From NCBI GenBank assembly GCA_030684355.1, contig JAUXTN010000242.1, forward strand, positions 1 through 57,849: 57,849 nt of DNA. Direction: 5' to 3'. This DNA is from Pseudomonadota bacterium. Its GTDB lineage: Bacteria > Myxococcota_A > UBA796 > SXON01. A program made the translations under genes and the position numbers. Below, one piece after another: positions 44,162 through 52,700 of the stretch. The stretch's first letter is position 1; every line of letters starts with the position of its first letter. The notes beneath the pieces are model-generated. The model was not told the origin of the DNA. It made no database searches and was given only the letters and a program-made list of their open reading frames with translations.

Positions 44162-45062
44162 GGGGCCCCCTCTCGTCTGCATTCCGGGTTGCGGCGGCGC
44201 GGCGGAGACGGTCGTTGACCGCGTCTCCCAGCCCGCCGGGTTGGGCCCACTCTGCCACGATCACGTCCGGACCGCGGGCGTCGAGCGCGCGCAGGGCGTC
44301 GTAGAGGGCGTGGGCGTACGCTTCGGGGGCGAGCGCCCGCAGCACCTCGACGCGGCGGCCGAGGGCGCGGTGGCGCGCGGCCTCCTCGTCGGGCGCCGCG
44401 GTGGCGACGAGCACGGCGCGCGGCGCGTAGTGGGCGGTGAGGGTGCCGGGGGCGGCGGTGCGGCTCGAGCGGGCGAGGGGACCGATGACGGCCTCGATCG
44501 CGGCGACGGGCAGGCCCCCGGGGCGGAGCAGCGCGGCGACGGGCCCCGTGAGGTCGACGATCGTGCTCTCGACGCCCACGGCGCACCGCCCGCCGTCGAG
44601 GACCGCGAGGTCGGGGAAGGCGGCGAGCACGTGCGCGGCGGTGGTGGGCGAGAGCTCGCCGAACCGGTTGGCGCTCGGGGCCGCGAAGGGGAGGCCGGAG
44701 CGCTCGAGGAGCGCGCGCGCGAGGGGGTGGGCGGGGGAGCGGAGGGCGACCGTGGGGTGGCCGCCGGTCACGGCGTCGGGGACGTGCGGGCGCTTCGGCA
44801 GGACGAGCGTGAGCGGGCCGGGCCAGAACGCGGCGGCGAGGGCGCGGGCGCGATCGTCGGCGATCGCGTGGACGTCGGGATCGTCGAGCACGTGCACGAT
44901 GAGCGGGTGGTCCGTCGGCCGGCCCTTGGCGCGGAAGATCGCGGCCACCGCCACCGGATCGAGCGCGTTGGCGGCGAGGCCGTACACGGTCTCGGTGGGG
45001 ACGCCGACCAGCCCGCCGGCCTGGAGGCGACGCGCGGCTTCGGGGAGGTCGACGAGGGGCAT
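44148..45062 (-). CDS. tsaC: L-threonylcarbamoyladenylate synthase, Sua5 type
   Basis: A 304-residue cytoplasmic enzyme that makes threonylcarbamoyl-AMP for the t6A37 modification of ANN-decoding tRNAs. YrdC-domain landmarks are GVPTETVYGLAANALDP, FRAKGRPTDHPLIVHV and APSANRFGELSPTTAAHV. A C-terminal Sua5 domain of about 90 residues follows the SSRTAAPGTLTAHYAPRAVL linker, so it is the long Sua5 form rather than short TsaC. The last residues are Arg/Asp-rich. It starts 9 bp after the upstream fusion gene and overlaps the peroxiredoxin gene downstream. Confidence 0.93.
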   Translation of the reverse strand: MPLVDLPEAARRLQAGGLVGVPTETVYGLAANALDPVAVAAIFRAKGRPTDHPLIVHVLDDPDVHAIADDRARALAAAFWPGPLTLVLPKRPHVPDAVTGGHPTVALRSPAHPLARALLERSGLPFAAPSANRFGELSPTTAAHVLAAFPDLAVLDGGRCAVGVESTIVDLTGPVAALLRPGGLPVAAIEAVIGPLARSSRTAAPGTLTAHYAPRAVLVATAAPDEEAARHRALGRRVEVLRALAPEAYAHALYDALRALDARGPDVIVAEWAQPGGLGDAVNDRLRRAAATRNADERGPRGTT

Positions 45063-45071
45063 CGGCGCCGT

Positions 45072-46601
45072 CTATTTCAGGTCGGCGACCGCCGCCGCGA
45101 TCCACGCCAGGATCGCCGGCCCGTGGGCGTCGAGCCGGCCCGGCAGGAGCGTCCCGTCGCCATTGAGGCGCCCCTCGCGCGCCGCCGCCACCATGCGCCG
45201 CGCGTGCCAGGCCATGCGGCCGTGGACGTGGTCCTCTTCGGCCTGGAGCCGGAGGTAGCGGCCCCCGAAGCGCCCGACGAGCGAGATTGCCTCACGATCT
45301 TCCCACGCGGCGTCGTCCCACGGGTCGAGCTGCGCGAGGGCATGGTCGGGATCCCCCGGGGGGACGAGCGAGAAGCGGTCCGCGGGGCCCTCGGCGTCGA
45401 CGAGCAGGGCGATGCGCGGATCGTCGAGCTCCACGGCGGCGCGCAGCGCGGGCACGATCCCGGCCGACCACGTGAGCAACACGACGGGGCGCCCCTCCGC
45501 GAGCGCGGCCTGGAGCACCGCGCGGGTCTCGGCGACCGTGCCGGGGTCTCCCGGGGGGCGCTCGCCCTCGCTCCGTGCGAAGCTCCACGCGGCGAGCCCG
45601 GCCTCCGCGAGCGCGGCCTCCGCGAAGCCGAACGGGGTGAGCCCCTGGTGGACCCCGCTCCCGCCGCCGTGGACGAGCACGAGCACCGCGAGGGGGGCGG
45701 CGGGGCCGATGCGACGCGCGGTCACGGAGCGGCCCGCCACGGTCACGGTGCGGGTCTCCGGAGCGGGCCCGAGGCGCTGCTCGTAGCGGAGGCCAAGGCG
45801 ATGGGCCGCGCCGAGGAGGCGGTCGTAGCGGGTCGACGGCGGGGGCCGCGCGTCCGGCGGGCGAAACGCCCGGGCGACCGAACCGCTCGTCTGGAGCCGG
45901 GGGCCGAGCCGCTCGAACAGGCCCGCGAGCGAGTCGAGCGCGCGGGGGCCGTCCGGGCCGAGGAGATCGTGCTCGTGGAGGGTGGCCCCGAAGAACGCGA
46001 CGGCGCCCGGCGGCGGGACGAGGCGCGAGCGCGCGACGATCCGCGCCCAGAGCGCCTCGGCGTCGAGCCGCCCCGGGACGACCTTTCGGCCCTTGCGCAC
46101 CAGGATCCCCCAGTCGAACGGCGACACCGACACGTCGAGCCCGACGAGCCCCGGCAGGGGCTCCCACGCGAGCCAGCCCTGGTAGGCGAACACGGGTGCC
46201 TCCACCCGATCGGTCACGACGCGCGCCCCGAGCGCCCTCGCCTCCTCGAGGAGCGCCCGCCGGCCCCGGACGCCCACCTGCACGAGCCCCGGGGCCGCGA
46301 CCGCCGCGGTTCCGCCGGCCGCCAGCACGGCATCCCGCGCCGGCCGGAGCCGCTTGCCGTGGGCGTGCCAGCCCACCTCGTGCCCGCGCGCGACGAGTCC
46401 GCGCAGGAACCCGCTCTTGTCGCGCCCGGCGAACCCCTCGCGCACCCGGAACGAGAGGCGCCCCCCGGCCGCCTCCGCGCGGCGGGCGAGGGTGTCGAGC
46501 GCCGCGGCGGACTCCGCCCAGCGGGCCCCCGCGCGCCAGAACGGCGCGGCGTCGAGGGCGACATCGTCGACGTGGACCTCGATCCACACGGGCAGCGTCA
46601 C
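45072..46601 (-). CDS. Polysaccharide-deacetylase-like / alpha-beta hydrolase fusion
   Basis: A 509-residue two-domain protein. Residues about 1-250 look like a NodB-type carbohydrate deacetylase: IEVHVDDVALDAAPFW has the DD-type metal motif, ARGHEVGWHAHGKRLRP the HxxxH-like position, and VSVSPFDWGILVRKGRKV a later block. Residues about 290-509 form an alpha/beta hydrolase, with VLVHGGGSGVHQGLTP for the oxyanion hole, LLTWSAGIVPALRAAVE for the nucleophile elbow (W-S-A-G), and HARRMVAA near the end; the charge-relay residues are less clear. The GTG start overlaps the stop of the lipid-kinase gene (GTGA). No signal peptide is seen, so the site of action is uncertain. Confidence 0.75.
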   Translation of the reverse strand: MTLPVWIEVHVDDVALDAAPFWRAGARWAESAAALDTLARRAEAAGGRLSFRVREGFAGRDKSGFLRGLVARGHEVGWHAHGKRLRPARDAVLAAGGTAAVAAPGLVQVGVRGRRALLEEARALGARVVTDRVEAPVFAYQGWLAWEPLPGLVGLDVSVSPFDWGILVRKGRKVVPGRLDAEALWARIVARSRLVPPPGAVAFFGATLHEHDLLGPDGPRALDSLAGLFERLGPRLQTSGSVARAFRPPDARPPPSTRYDRLLGAAHRLGLRYEQRLGPAPETRTVTVAGRSVTARRIGPAAPLAVLVLVHGGGSGVHQGLTPFGFAEAALAEAGLAAWSFARSEGERPPGDPGTVAETRAVLQAALAEGRPVVLLTWSAGIVPALRAAVELDDPRIALLVDAEGPADRFSLVPPGDPDHALAQLDPWDDAAWEDREAISLVGRFGGRYLRLQAEEDHVHGRMAWHARRMVAAAREGRLNGDGTLLPGRLDAHGPAILAWIAAAVADLK

Positions 46602-47725
46602 GCCGAGGGCCCCTGACCCGACGTGCCCTGACCCGACGCGCCTTGACCCGACGCGCCTTGACCCGGCGTACCCTGGCCCGACGTGCCCGTGCCGGCATCC
46701 GGCGTCTCGTGGGCCTGCGCCCCGTGTCCGTGCGACCGGGGCACCACGAGGTCGATCGCGTGGCGCACGACCTGGATCGACCAGGAGGCCGCCGCCACCC
46801 ACTCCTCGCCGTCGATCTGGGCCTCCACGACGCCTCCGGGGCGGTCCATCACCTTCAAGCGGAACCACGGCGCGCGGATGATCGGGGTGAGCGGCGGAAG
46901 GCCGGGGTCGAGCTGCTGGACCGGCAAGCCCTCGAGCGTGACGACGGCGCGGCCGATCCACTCGTCGCGCCCGCGGAAGGGCACGAGCTCCATCTCGCCA
47001 TCCTCGGGGGAAGACGTGGGGTCGAGCACCCAGGAGCCGGCGTAGACCCGGGTGTTCTTCAGGACGAGATCGGTGAGCCCGTCGAGGAACGTCGTGCCGG
47101 CCGGCGTGGTGACCTCGACCTCGAACTTCGTCACCTCGACGTAGCTCTGGAGGAGCGCGCGGAGCACCGCCCCGGCGTAGACGAGCTGGTCCCGGTAGAG
47201 CTCGCGCACGATGGGGATCCCGGCCACGAGCCGGCGATCCTCGTTGCGCATCCGCAGGATCTTCGGGGAGATGCCCCAGCCGAGGCTGTCGAAGAACCAG
47301 TCGGATGCGAGCTCGACGTCGAGGAAGTCGTAGGCGGTGACCCGCCCCGCGTCGAGCGGCACGGTGTGGCCCGCGGCGATGGTGCGGACGTTGTCCTCGA
47401 GATAGCGCGCGGGCGCGTACATCCCGAAGGAGCGGCCCTGGTCGTTCGCGGTGCCCGTGGGCAGGACGCCCATCGGAACGCGCACGCCGCTGCTGAGCAG
47501 CCCCCGGCCGACCTCCGCGAACGTGCCGTCTCCCCCCATGGCGATGACGCCGGCATACGCGCCGCCGGACAAGGCTTTCGACACGTCGCCCACCGTCTTC
47601 CCGCCCGCTCGGGTCGAAAGGAAGTCGTGCCGCACGCCGTGTCGTTCGAGCAACATGCGCGCCGCGTCGATACGCTCCGCGTTCTTCCCGGACTGCGCGG
47701 TGGGGTTGCCTACGAGCAGGTGCAT
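46598..47725 (-). CDS. Diacylglycerol/lipid kinase family protein (YegS/DgkB-like)
   Basis: A 375-residue kinase of the DAGK fold. HLLVGNPTAQSGKNAERID opens the domain, IAMGGDGTFAEVGRGLLSSG is the nucleotide motif (Ala replaces the usual Asn of GGDGTxNE), and GVLPTGTANDQGRSFGM is the second signature. The C-terminal half has the usual beta sandwich ending IDGEEWVAAASWSIQVV. A tail of about 30 residues made of repeated S/T-G-Q-G-A/T-type pentads follows. The start is ATG 47725; TAGATG lies 6 nt upstream and no ribosome site is present. It is divergent from the LtaS-like gene and coupled to the deacetylase-like fusion. Confidence 0.88.
   Translation of the reverse strand: MHLLVGNPTAQSGKNAERIDAARMLLERHGVRHDFLSTRAGGKTVGDVSKALSGGAYAGVIAMGGDGTFAEVGRGLLSSGVRVPMGVLPTGTANDQGRSFGMYAPARYLEDNVRTIAAGHTVPLDAGRVTAYDFLDVELASDWFFDSLGWGISPKILRMRNEDRRLVAGIPIVRELYRDQLVYAGAVLRALLQSYVEVTKFEVEVTTPAGTTFLDGLTDLVLKNTRVYAGSWVLDPTSSPEDGEMELVPFRGRDEWIGRAVVTLEGLPVQQLDPGLPPLTPIIRAPWFRLKVMDRPGGVVEAQIDGEEWVAAASWSIQVVRHAIDLVVPRSHGHGAQAHETPDAGTGTSGQGTPGQGASGQGASGQGTSGQGPSA
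46606..46690 (-). repeat. 15-bp tandem repeat encoding a pentapeptide tail
   Basis: About six imperfect copies of a 15-bp unit of the type ACCCGACGCGCCTTG (plus strand) encode S/T-G-Q-G-A/T/P pentads at the C-terminus of the lipid kinase. The middle copies are nearly identical, so the array is recent or homogenised. Confidence 0.85.
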
Positions 47726-47749
47726 GGGAAGCATCTATCGCGGGTCCTC
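47726..47749. promoter_or_regulatory. 24-bp bidirectional promoter, predicted leaderless on both sides
   Basis: The whole space between two divergent start codons is 24 bp. On the minus strand TAGATG (47737-47732) lies 6 nt before ATG 47725; on the plus strand TATCGC (47736-47741) lies 8 nt before GTG 47750. The two -10 candidates overlap, so only one polymerase could bind at a time. Confidence 0.35.
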
Positions 47750-50197
47750 GTGTCCAGATTCTCCTCTTCCGGCGATCTACGGTCGCGCCTGAAACCCCTC
47801 CTGGAGGGCGCGCGCCGCTTCGGCTCGCCCCTGTTGCGCGTGATCGACGCGCTGGTTCCCCGCGCCGAGGACCTCGCGCCCGCCCTGCTCACCGGCCTCA
47901 TCGGGCTCGTGCCCCTCGCGGCGGCGCGGGTGTGGATCGCGAGCTCCGTCTCTCCCAAGGCCACGTCGGTCGACCTCTGGCGCGTGCTCTTCGGCGAGAT
48001 CGAGGCGTGGTGCATCGTCATGTTCGTCGGCGCGCTCGCCATCCGCCACGCGCCGCGCCGCGCCGCGTTCGTCGCCCGGTACGGGCTCCCCGCCTTCGGT
48101 ACGGCGCTCCTCGTCCTCTCCATCACCGAGCTCACGTTCTTCTCGGTGACCGGCGGGCGTGGCGATCTGGAGGTGCTCCTCTTCGCCCTGGAAGACCTGC
48201 CGCAGGTGGCGCCCGTCTTCATGTCCGAGGTGAAGGCCTGGCAGCTCGCGGCGATCGCGATCGCCGTCCTCATCGGGCTCTCGCCGTCGCTCGTGCGCGC
48301 CCGGCGGGTGCCGCCGGTCTACGGCCGCGGGGCGCTGCTCCTCCTCGTGCCCGTCCTGTTGATGGAGGTGGACGGCCGGCCCCGGCCCCGGAAGGACCTC
48401 CGCATCCTCCAGGCGAGCCTCATCGAGCAGCTCTGGTGGGACGGCATGGAGCGCATCGGCGACGAGACGATCCCGCCCACGCCCGAGGAGCTCGAGCCCG
48501 TGCGCCTCGTGCGCACCGAGGAGAAGCCCCCGTTCAACGTGGTCCTCATCCTGCTGGAGTCGGTGGCGGCGCAGAGTACGTCGGTCTACCAGGCCGAGTA
48601 CGACACGACGCCGCACCTCGCCGCGCTCGCCCAGAAGGGGTGGTGGGCGCGCTCGATGTACTCGGTCGTCCCCCACACCTCGAAGGCGATCATCACGACG
48701 ATGTGCGGCACCTGGCCCCGCCTCGTCTCGGAGATCCGCGAGAGCCGCCCGGGCGGGTTGCCGGACCGTTGCCTGCCGGAGCTCCTCGGCGAGCTCGGCT
48801 ACCGGTCCGCCTTCTTCCAGACGGCGGACGAGGGGTTCGAGAACCGCGGCGGGCTCGTCCATCGCATGGGGTTCGACCTCTTCCGTTCGCGCGACACCCT
48901 CCGGGGCCCGGCGTTCGAGGACGTGAACTACTTCGGCATCGAAGACCGGGCGATGATCGATCCCGGGCTCGCGTGGTCGAAGACGGGGGACGAGCCCTTC
49001 TTCGCGACCTACCTGACCCTCACGTCGCACCACGACTACAAGACCCCGAGCTACTGGCCGAAGATCGCGTTCGGCAAGGCCAAGGGGCGCCAGGCCCAGT
49101 ACTTCAACGCCGTGCGCTACGTCGATGACTTCGTCGGCCGCCTCATCGATGCCTACGAGGACGCCGGGCTCGCGGACAACACGCTCTTCGTCATCCAGGG
49201 GGACCACGGCGAGGCCTTCGGCGAGCACGGCCGCAGCATGCACGACCTCGTCATCTACGAGGAGGGGCTGCACATCCCGCTGATCCTCTACGGACCCGGC
49301 GTGCTGGCCGGCACCGGCGTCATCGAGGGCCCCCGCCAGCAGATCGACGTGGTCCCGACCCTGCTCGACCTGCTCGGCGTGAAGACCGAGGGCGGCTACC
49401 TCCCGGGCACCAGCCTCCTCTCCGCCGTCGACGAGGCCCGCAGCCTTTTCCACTCGTGCTGGCGCTCCCACCGCTGCCTCTCCCGGCGCACCGGCGACAA
49501 GAAGATCATCGACCACTTCCGCGACGCGCCGATGCAGCACTTCGACCTGGCCTCGGATCCGAAGGAGCGTACCGACCTGCGCTCCGAGCTCCCCCCCGAG
49601 GCGCTCGCGTCCGCCCGCGCGGACATGCGCTCCTGGCGCGCCCGGGTGAACGGCCGCTACGAGGCCGTCGAGGCCCGCCACCTGGCCGCCGCGCAGACGC
49701 CGGACGACGCCCCCGCCGTGGCCTCCTGGGCAGGCCGCATGGATCTGCTCGGCTGCACCATCCTCACCCCCGAGGTGCTGCCCGCCGAGGCCGTCTGGCT
49801 GCGCTGCCGCTGGCGGGCCAACCAGGAGCTCGCGCAGGCCTGGCGCGTGGATCTCCGGCTCGAAGGCAGCGACGTGGAGACGTGGGGCGAGCCCGCCGTG
49901 ACCGACCTCCCGCCCCTCGACGGCCTCCTCCCCACCTTTCAGTGGCTCCCCGGCGTGGCCGTCGAAGACGACCTCCGCGTGTTCGTGCCCCCCGGGGCCC
50001 CGGTCGGCCCCGCGACGGTGTCCGTGGGCTGGGAGCGCTACGGCGACGGCGCCATCGAGATGGACGGCGGCGGCGAGCGCCATGTCGTCGGCACGGTGCA
50101 GGTGCTCCCGCCGCTGCACCCGTACAACGCCGCCACGGCCAGCGGGGCGCCCGTGGAGGTCCCGTCGGAGGATCCGGACGCCGAGGCCACGCCCTAG
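47750..50197 (+). CDS. LTA-synthase-like membrane sulfatase/phosphoglycerol transferase
   Basis: An 815-residue protein with about four or five N-terminal transmembrane helices (for example ALLTGLIGLVPLAAARVWIA, YGLPAFGTALLVLSITELTF and the segment near 200) and a large extracytoplasmic alkaline-phosphatase-superfamily domain from about 265. NVVLILLESVAAQSTSVYQA holds the first metal Glu, SVVPHTSKAIITTMCGTWPR the likely Thr nucleophile (about 310), and FVIQGDHGEAFGEHGRSMHD the metal Asp/His (about 485). A beta-rich domain of about 170 residues follows. Relatives include LtaS, OpgB and other phosphoglycerol or phosphoethanolamine transferases; the donor is not determined. The start is taken as GTG 47750, as no ATG fits. 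Confidence 0.82.
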   Translation: MSRFSSSGDLRSRLKPLLEGARRFGSPLLRVIDALVPRAEDLAPALLTGLIGLVPLAAARVWIASSVSPKATSVDLWRVLFGEIEAWCIVMFVGALAIRHAPRRAAFVARYGLPAFGTALLVLSITELTFFSVTGGRGDLEVLLFALEDLPQVAPVFMSEVKAWQLAAIAIAVLIGLSPSLVRARRVPPVYGRGALLLLVPVLLMEVDGRPRPRKDLRILQASLIEQLWWDGMERIGDETIPPTPEELEPVRLVRTEEKPPFNVVLILLESVAAQSTSVYQAEYDTTPHLAALAQKGWWARSMYSVVPHTSKAIITTMCGTWPRLVSEIRESRPGGLPDRCLPELLGELGYRSAFFQTADEGFENRGGLVHRMGFDLFRSRDTLRGPAFEDVNYFGIEDRAMIDPGLAWSKTGDEPFFATYLTLTSHHDYKTPSYWPKIAFGKAKGRQAQYFNAVRYVDDFVGRLIDAYEDAGLADNTLFVIQGDHGEAFGEHGRSMHDLVIYEEGLHIPLILYGPGVLAGTGVIEGPRQQIDVVPTLLDLLGVKTEGGYLPGTSLLSAVDEARSLFHSCWRSHRCLSRRTGDKKIIDHFRDAPMQHFDLASDPKERTDLRSELPPEALASARADMRSWRARVNGRYEAVEARHLAAAQTPDDAPAVASWAGRMDLLGCTILTPEVLPAEAVWLRCRWRANQELAQAWRVDLRLEGSDVETWGEPAVTDLPPLDGLLPTFQWLPGVAVEDDLRVFVPPGAPVGPATVSVGWERYGDGAIEMDGGGERHVVGTVQVLPPLHPYNAATASGAPVEVPSEDPDAEATP

Positions 50198-50224
50198 GCC
50201 CCGGTCCCGCGCCGGACGGGGCCT
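50196..50224. terminator. Hairpin between the LtaS-like and livF genes
   Basis: AGGCCCCG (50196-50203) pairs with CGGGGCCT (50217-50224) across 13 nt, between two convergent genes. No T-tract is present on either side, so it may be a weak bidirectional terminator. Confidence 0.4.
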
Positions 50225-50233
50225 GCGCCGCGC

Positions 50234-50944
50234 TCAGCCACCGAGGTAGGCCGCCCGGATCGCGTCGTCGTCGAGCAGCTCCTTCGCGGGGCCCGACTGC
50301 TTGATGATGCCGGTCTCCAGCACGTAGCCGGTGTGGGCGATGCGCAGGGCGAGGTGGGCGTTCTGCTCCACGAGCAGCACCGTCACGCCCTCCGCGTTGA
50401 TCGCCTGGATCGTCTCGAAGATGCCCGCGACGATGACCGGCGCGAGGCCGAGCGAGGGCTCGTCGAGGAGGAGCACCTTCGGCCGCGCCATCATCGCCCG
50501 GCCGATCGCGAGCATCTGCTGCTCGCCGCCCGACAGCGTGCCCGAGGGTTGCTTCATGCGCTCGCCCAGCCGAGGCCAGATCTTCACGATGCGCTCGATG
50601 TCCGCGGCGATCCCCGCCTTGTCCGTGCGGGTCCACGCGCCGAGCTGGAGGTTCTCCCACACCGTGAGGTTGGGGAAGACCTGCCGGCCCTCGGGGGACT
50701 GCGAGATGCCCCGGGCCACGATCTGGTGGGGCTCGAGGTGCGCGATGGGCGCGCCGGCGAGCGTGATCGAGCCGCTCCTCGCCTTCACCAGCCCCGAGAT
50801 CGTCCGCAGGAGCGTCGTCTTGCCCGCGCCGTTTGCGCCGAGGAGCGTCGTGATGCGGCCATGCTCCACGTCGATGTCCACGCCGTGCAGCGCGTGGATC
50901 TGGCCGTACCACACCTCCAGCTTGCGGACCTCGAGCGCGTTCAC
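50234..50944 (-). CDS. livF: Branched-chain amino-acid ABC transporter ATPase LivF
   Basis: A 236-residue ABC ATPase. Walker A is GANGAGKTTLLRT, the signature is LSGGEQQMLAIGRAMMARP, Walker B is VLLLDEPSLGLAP and the H-loop is in VLLVEQNAHLALRI. The RGISQSPEGRQVFPNLTVWE stretch is characteristic of LivF. It couples ATP hydrolysis to uptake by LivHM. The GTG start overlaps the livG stop (GTGA). Last gene of the liv operon. Confidence 0.95.
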   Translation of the reverse strand: MNALEVRKLEVWYGQIHALHGVDIDVEHGRITTLLGANGAGKTTLLRTISGLVKARSGSITLAGAPIAHLEPHQIVARGISQSPEGRQVFPNLTVWENLQLGAWTRTDKAGIAADIERIVKIWPRLGERMKQPSGTLSGGEQQMLAIGRAMMARPKVLLLDEPSLGLAPVIVAGIFETIQAINAEGVTVLLVEQNAHLALRIAHTGYVLETGIIKQSGPAKELLDDDAIRAAYLGG

Positions 50945-51723
50945 GCCGTCACCTGGGTGTGCACGTCGGTGCCGAGGTAGGCCTCGATGACGACGGGGTC
51001 CTTGCGGATCTCGTCGGGCGTGCCCTCCGCGATGCGGGCGCCGTGGTCGAGCACCGTGATGCGCTCGCAGATGCCCATGACGACGGCCATGTGGTGCTCG
51101 ATGAGCAGGATGGTGACCCCGAAGGTCTCGCGCACCCAGCGGATGAGGTGCATCAGCTCGTCGGCCTCGGAGGGGTTCATGCCGGCGGCGGGCTCGTCGA
51201 GGAGGAGGAGCTTCGGCTTCGTCGCGAGCGCGCGGGCGATCTCGAGCCGGCGGCGCAGGCCGTAGGGCAGGCTCTCCGCCCCGTACTCGGCCATCGGCAG
51301 GAGCCCGAAGGTGTCGAGGAGCTGGCGAGCCTCGGCGTCGGCCCGGGCCTCGTCCGCGAGGTAGCGCGGGGCGCGTAGCACGGCCTCGAACAGGTTGGCG
51401 TGGAGATGCCGGTGGAACGCCACCTTCACGTTGTCGAGCACCGAGAGCCCGCTGAAGAGCCGGATGTTCTGGAAGGTGCGGCCGATGCCCGCCGCGGCGA
51501 TGCGCGTGGGCCCCATCCCGACGATGGACTTCCCCTGGAAGAGGATGTCCCCCTCGGTCGGGAGGTAGATGCCGGTGATGAGGTTGAACACCGTCGTCTT
51601 GCCGGCGCCGTTCGGGCCGATGAGCCCGTAGAGGCAGCCCTCGGGGAGGGACAGGTCGAGGTCGCACACGGCGCGCAGGCCGCCGAAGCGGATGCCGGCC
51701 TTCCGCAGCTCCAGGATGCTCAT
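50941..51723 (-). CDS. livG: Branched-chain amino-acid ABC transporter ATPase LivG
   Basis: A 260-residue ABC ATPase. Walker A is GPNGAGKTTVFNLITG, the IGRTFQNIRLFSGLSVLDNV stretch is typical of LivG, the signature is degenerate (LPYGLRRRLEIARALATKP), and Walker B is LLLLDEPAAGMNP followed by ILLIEHHMAVVMGI. Pairs with LivF. The ATG overlaps the livM stop (ATGA) and its own stop overlaps the livF start. Confidence 0.95.
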   Translation of the reverse strand: MSILELRKAGIRFGGLRAVCDLDLSLPEGCLYGLIGPNGAGKTTVFNLITGIYLPTEGDILFQGKSIVGMGPTRIAAAGIGRTFQNIRLFSGLSVLDNVKVAFHRHLHANLFEAVLRAPRYLADEARADAEARQLLDTFGLLPMAEYGAESLPYGLRRRLEIARALATKPKLLLLDEPAAGMNPSEADELMHLIRWVRETFGVTILLIEHHMAVVMGICERITVLDHGARIAEGTPDEIRKDPVVIEAYLGTDVHTQVTA

Positions 51724-52700
51724 GCGGCCTCCTTCTTCGCGGCCGGGCGGCGGCGGAAGAAGTCGGAGATCTCCTTGCCGCCGAGGAGGCCCTTGGGCCG
51801 AAGGATCATCATGCCGATGAGGAGCAACGAGTAGATGACCATGCGGTATTCGGCCACCGGCCGGAGGACCTCGGGGAGGGCCGTCAGCACCGCCGCGGAG
51901 AGCAGCGGCCCCGAGAGCGAGCCGGTGCCGCCGAGCACGACCATCGCGAGGATCTCGATCGAGCGGTCGAACTGGAACTGGCTGGGGAAGATGGAGGCCC
52001 GGTAGTGGGCGAGCAACCCGCCCGCGATGCCCGCCCAGAAGGCGCCGACGACGAAGGCGACGACCTTCGCCCGCGTCGTGTCCACCCCGAGCGAGCGCAG
52101 CGCAATCTCGTTGTCCCGCACGGCCTCGAACACGCGGCCATGCGCGCTCGTGAGCAGGTTCCGGATGAACAGGCCGCCGAGCAGCACCCAGGTGAAGGTC
52201 CAGCCGAAGGTGGTCGCGACCGGGAGCCCGGTGAGGCCCGCGGCGCCGCCGAGCACGGGCGCGTTCTGGATGAGGACGATGATGATGCCGTTGAAGCCGA
52301 GGGTGACCACGGCGAGGTAGTCGCCGGTGAGGCGCAGGCTCGGGAGCCCGACGACCACCCCGGCGACCGCCGCCGCGAAGCCGCCTACGAGCACGCCGAT
52401 CATCGGGTGGAGGCCCGAGTGCAGCGACATCATCGCGGCCGCGTACGCCCCGACCGCCATGAAGCCGGCGTGGCCGAGGCTGAACTGGCCGGTGAAGCCG
52501 AGCACGAGCGCGAGGCCCATCACCGCGAGCAGCGCCATGCCGATGCGGATGACGATGTCGGTGAGGTACGGGTCGGTCCACGGGACCGCGTAGACGTCGA
52601 TGCCCCAGACGGCCGCGATCGCCACGGCGAACGCGAGGTAGCCGAGGAGCGTCCCGCGCAGGCTGATCGGCGCGGGGCGCGGCGGCGAGGCGTCCGCCAT
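51720..52700 (-). CDS. livM: Branched-chain amino-acid ABC transporter permease LivM
   Basis: A 326-residue inner-membrane permease with about eight to ten helices. GLALVLGFTGQFSLGHAGFM is the LivM/LivH-family signature, and GDYLAVVTLGFNGIIIV and SEGRVF-like SAHGRVFEAVRDNEIALRSL mark the coupling region. The C-terminus is Arg/Lys-rich (FFRRRPAAKKEAA). The ATG overlaps the livH stop by one base (TGATG). Confidence 0.95.
   Translation of the reverse strand: MADASPPRPAPISLRGTLLGYLAFAVAIAAVWGIDVYAVPWTDPYLTDIVIRIGMALLAVMGLALVLGFTGQFSLGHAGFMAVGAYAAAMMSLHSGLHPMIGVLVGGFAAAVAGVVVGLPSLRLTGDYLAVVTLGFNGIIIVLIQNAPVLGGAAGLTGLPVATTFGWTFTWVLLGGLFIRNLLTSAHGRVFEAVRDNEIALRSLGVDTTRAKVVAFVVGAFWAGIAGGLLAHYRASIFPSQFQFDRSIEILAMVVLGGTGSLSGPLLSAAVLTALPEVLRPVAEYRMVIYSLLLIGMMILRPKGLLGGKEISDFFRRRPAAKKEAA

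Noticed and set aside
45069..45074. TAGACG 6 nt before the tsaC start as a leaderless -10.
   Set aside because: The TAG is the stop codon of the upstream gene in the same operon, so the hexamer is probably coincidental.
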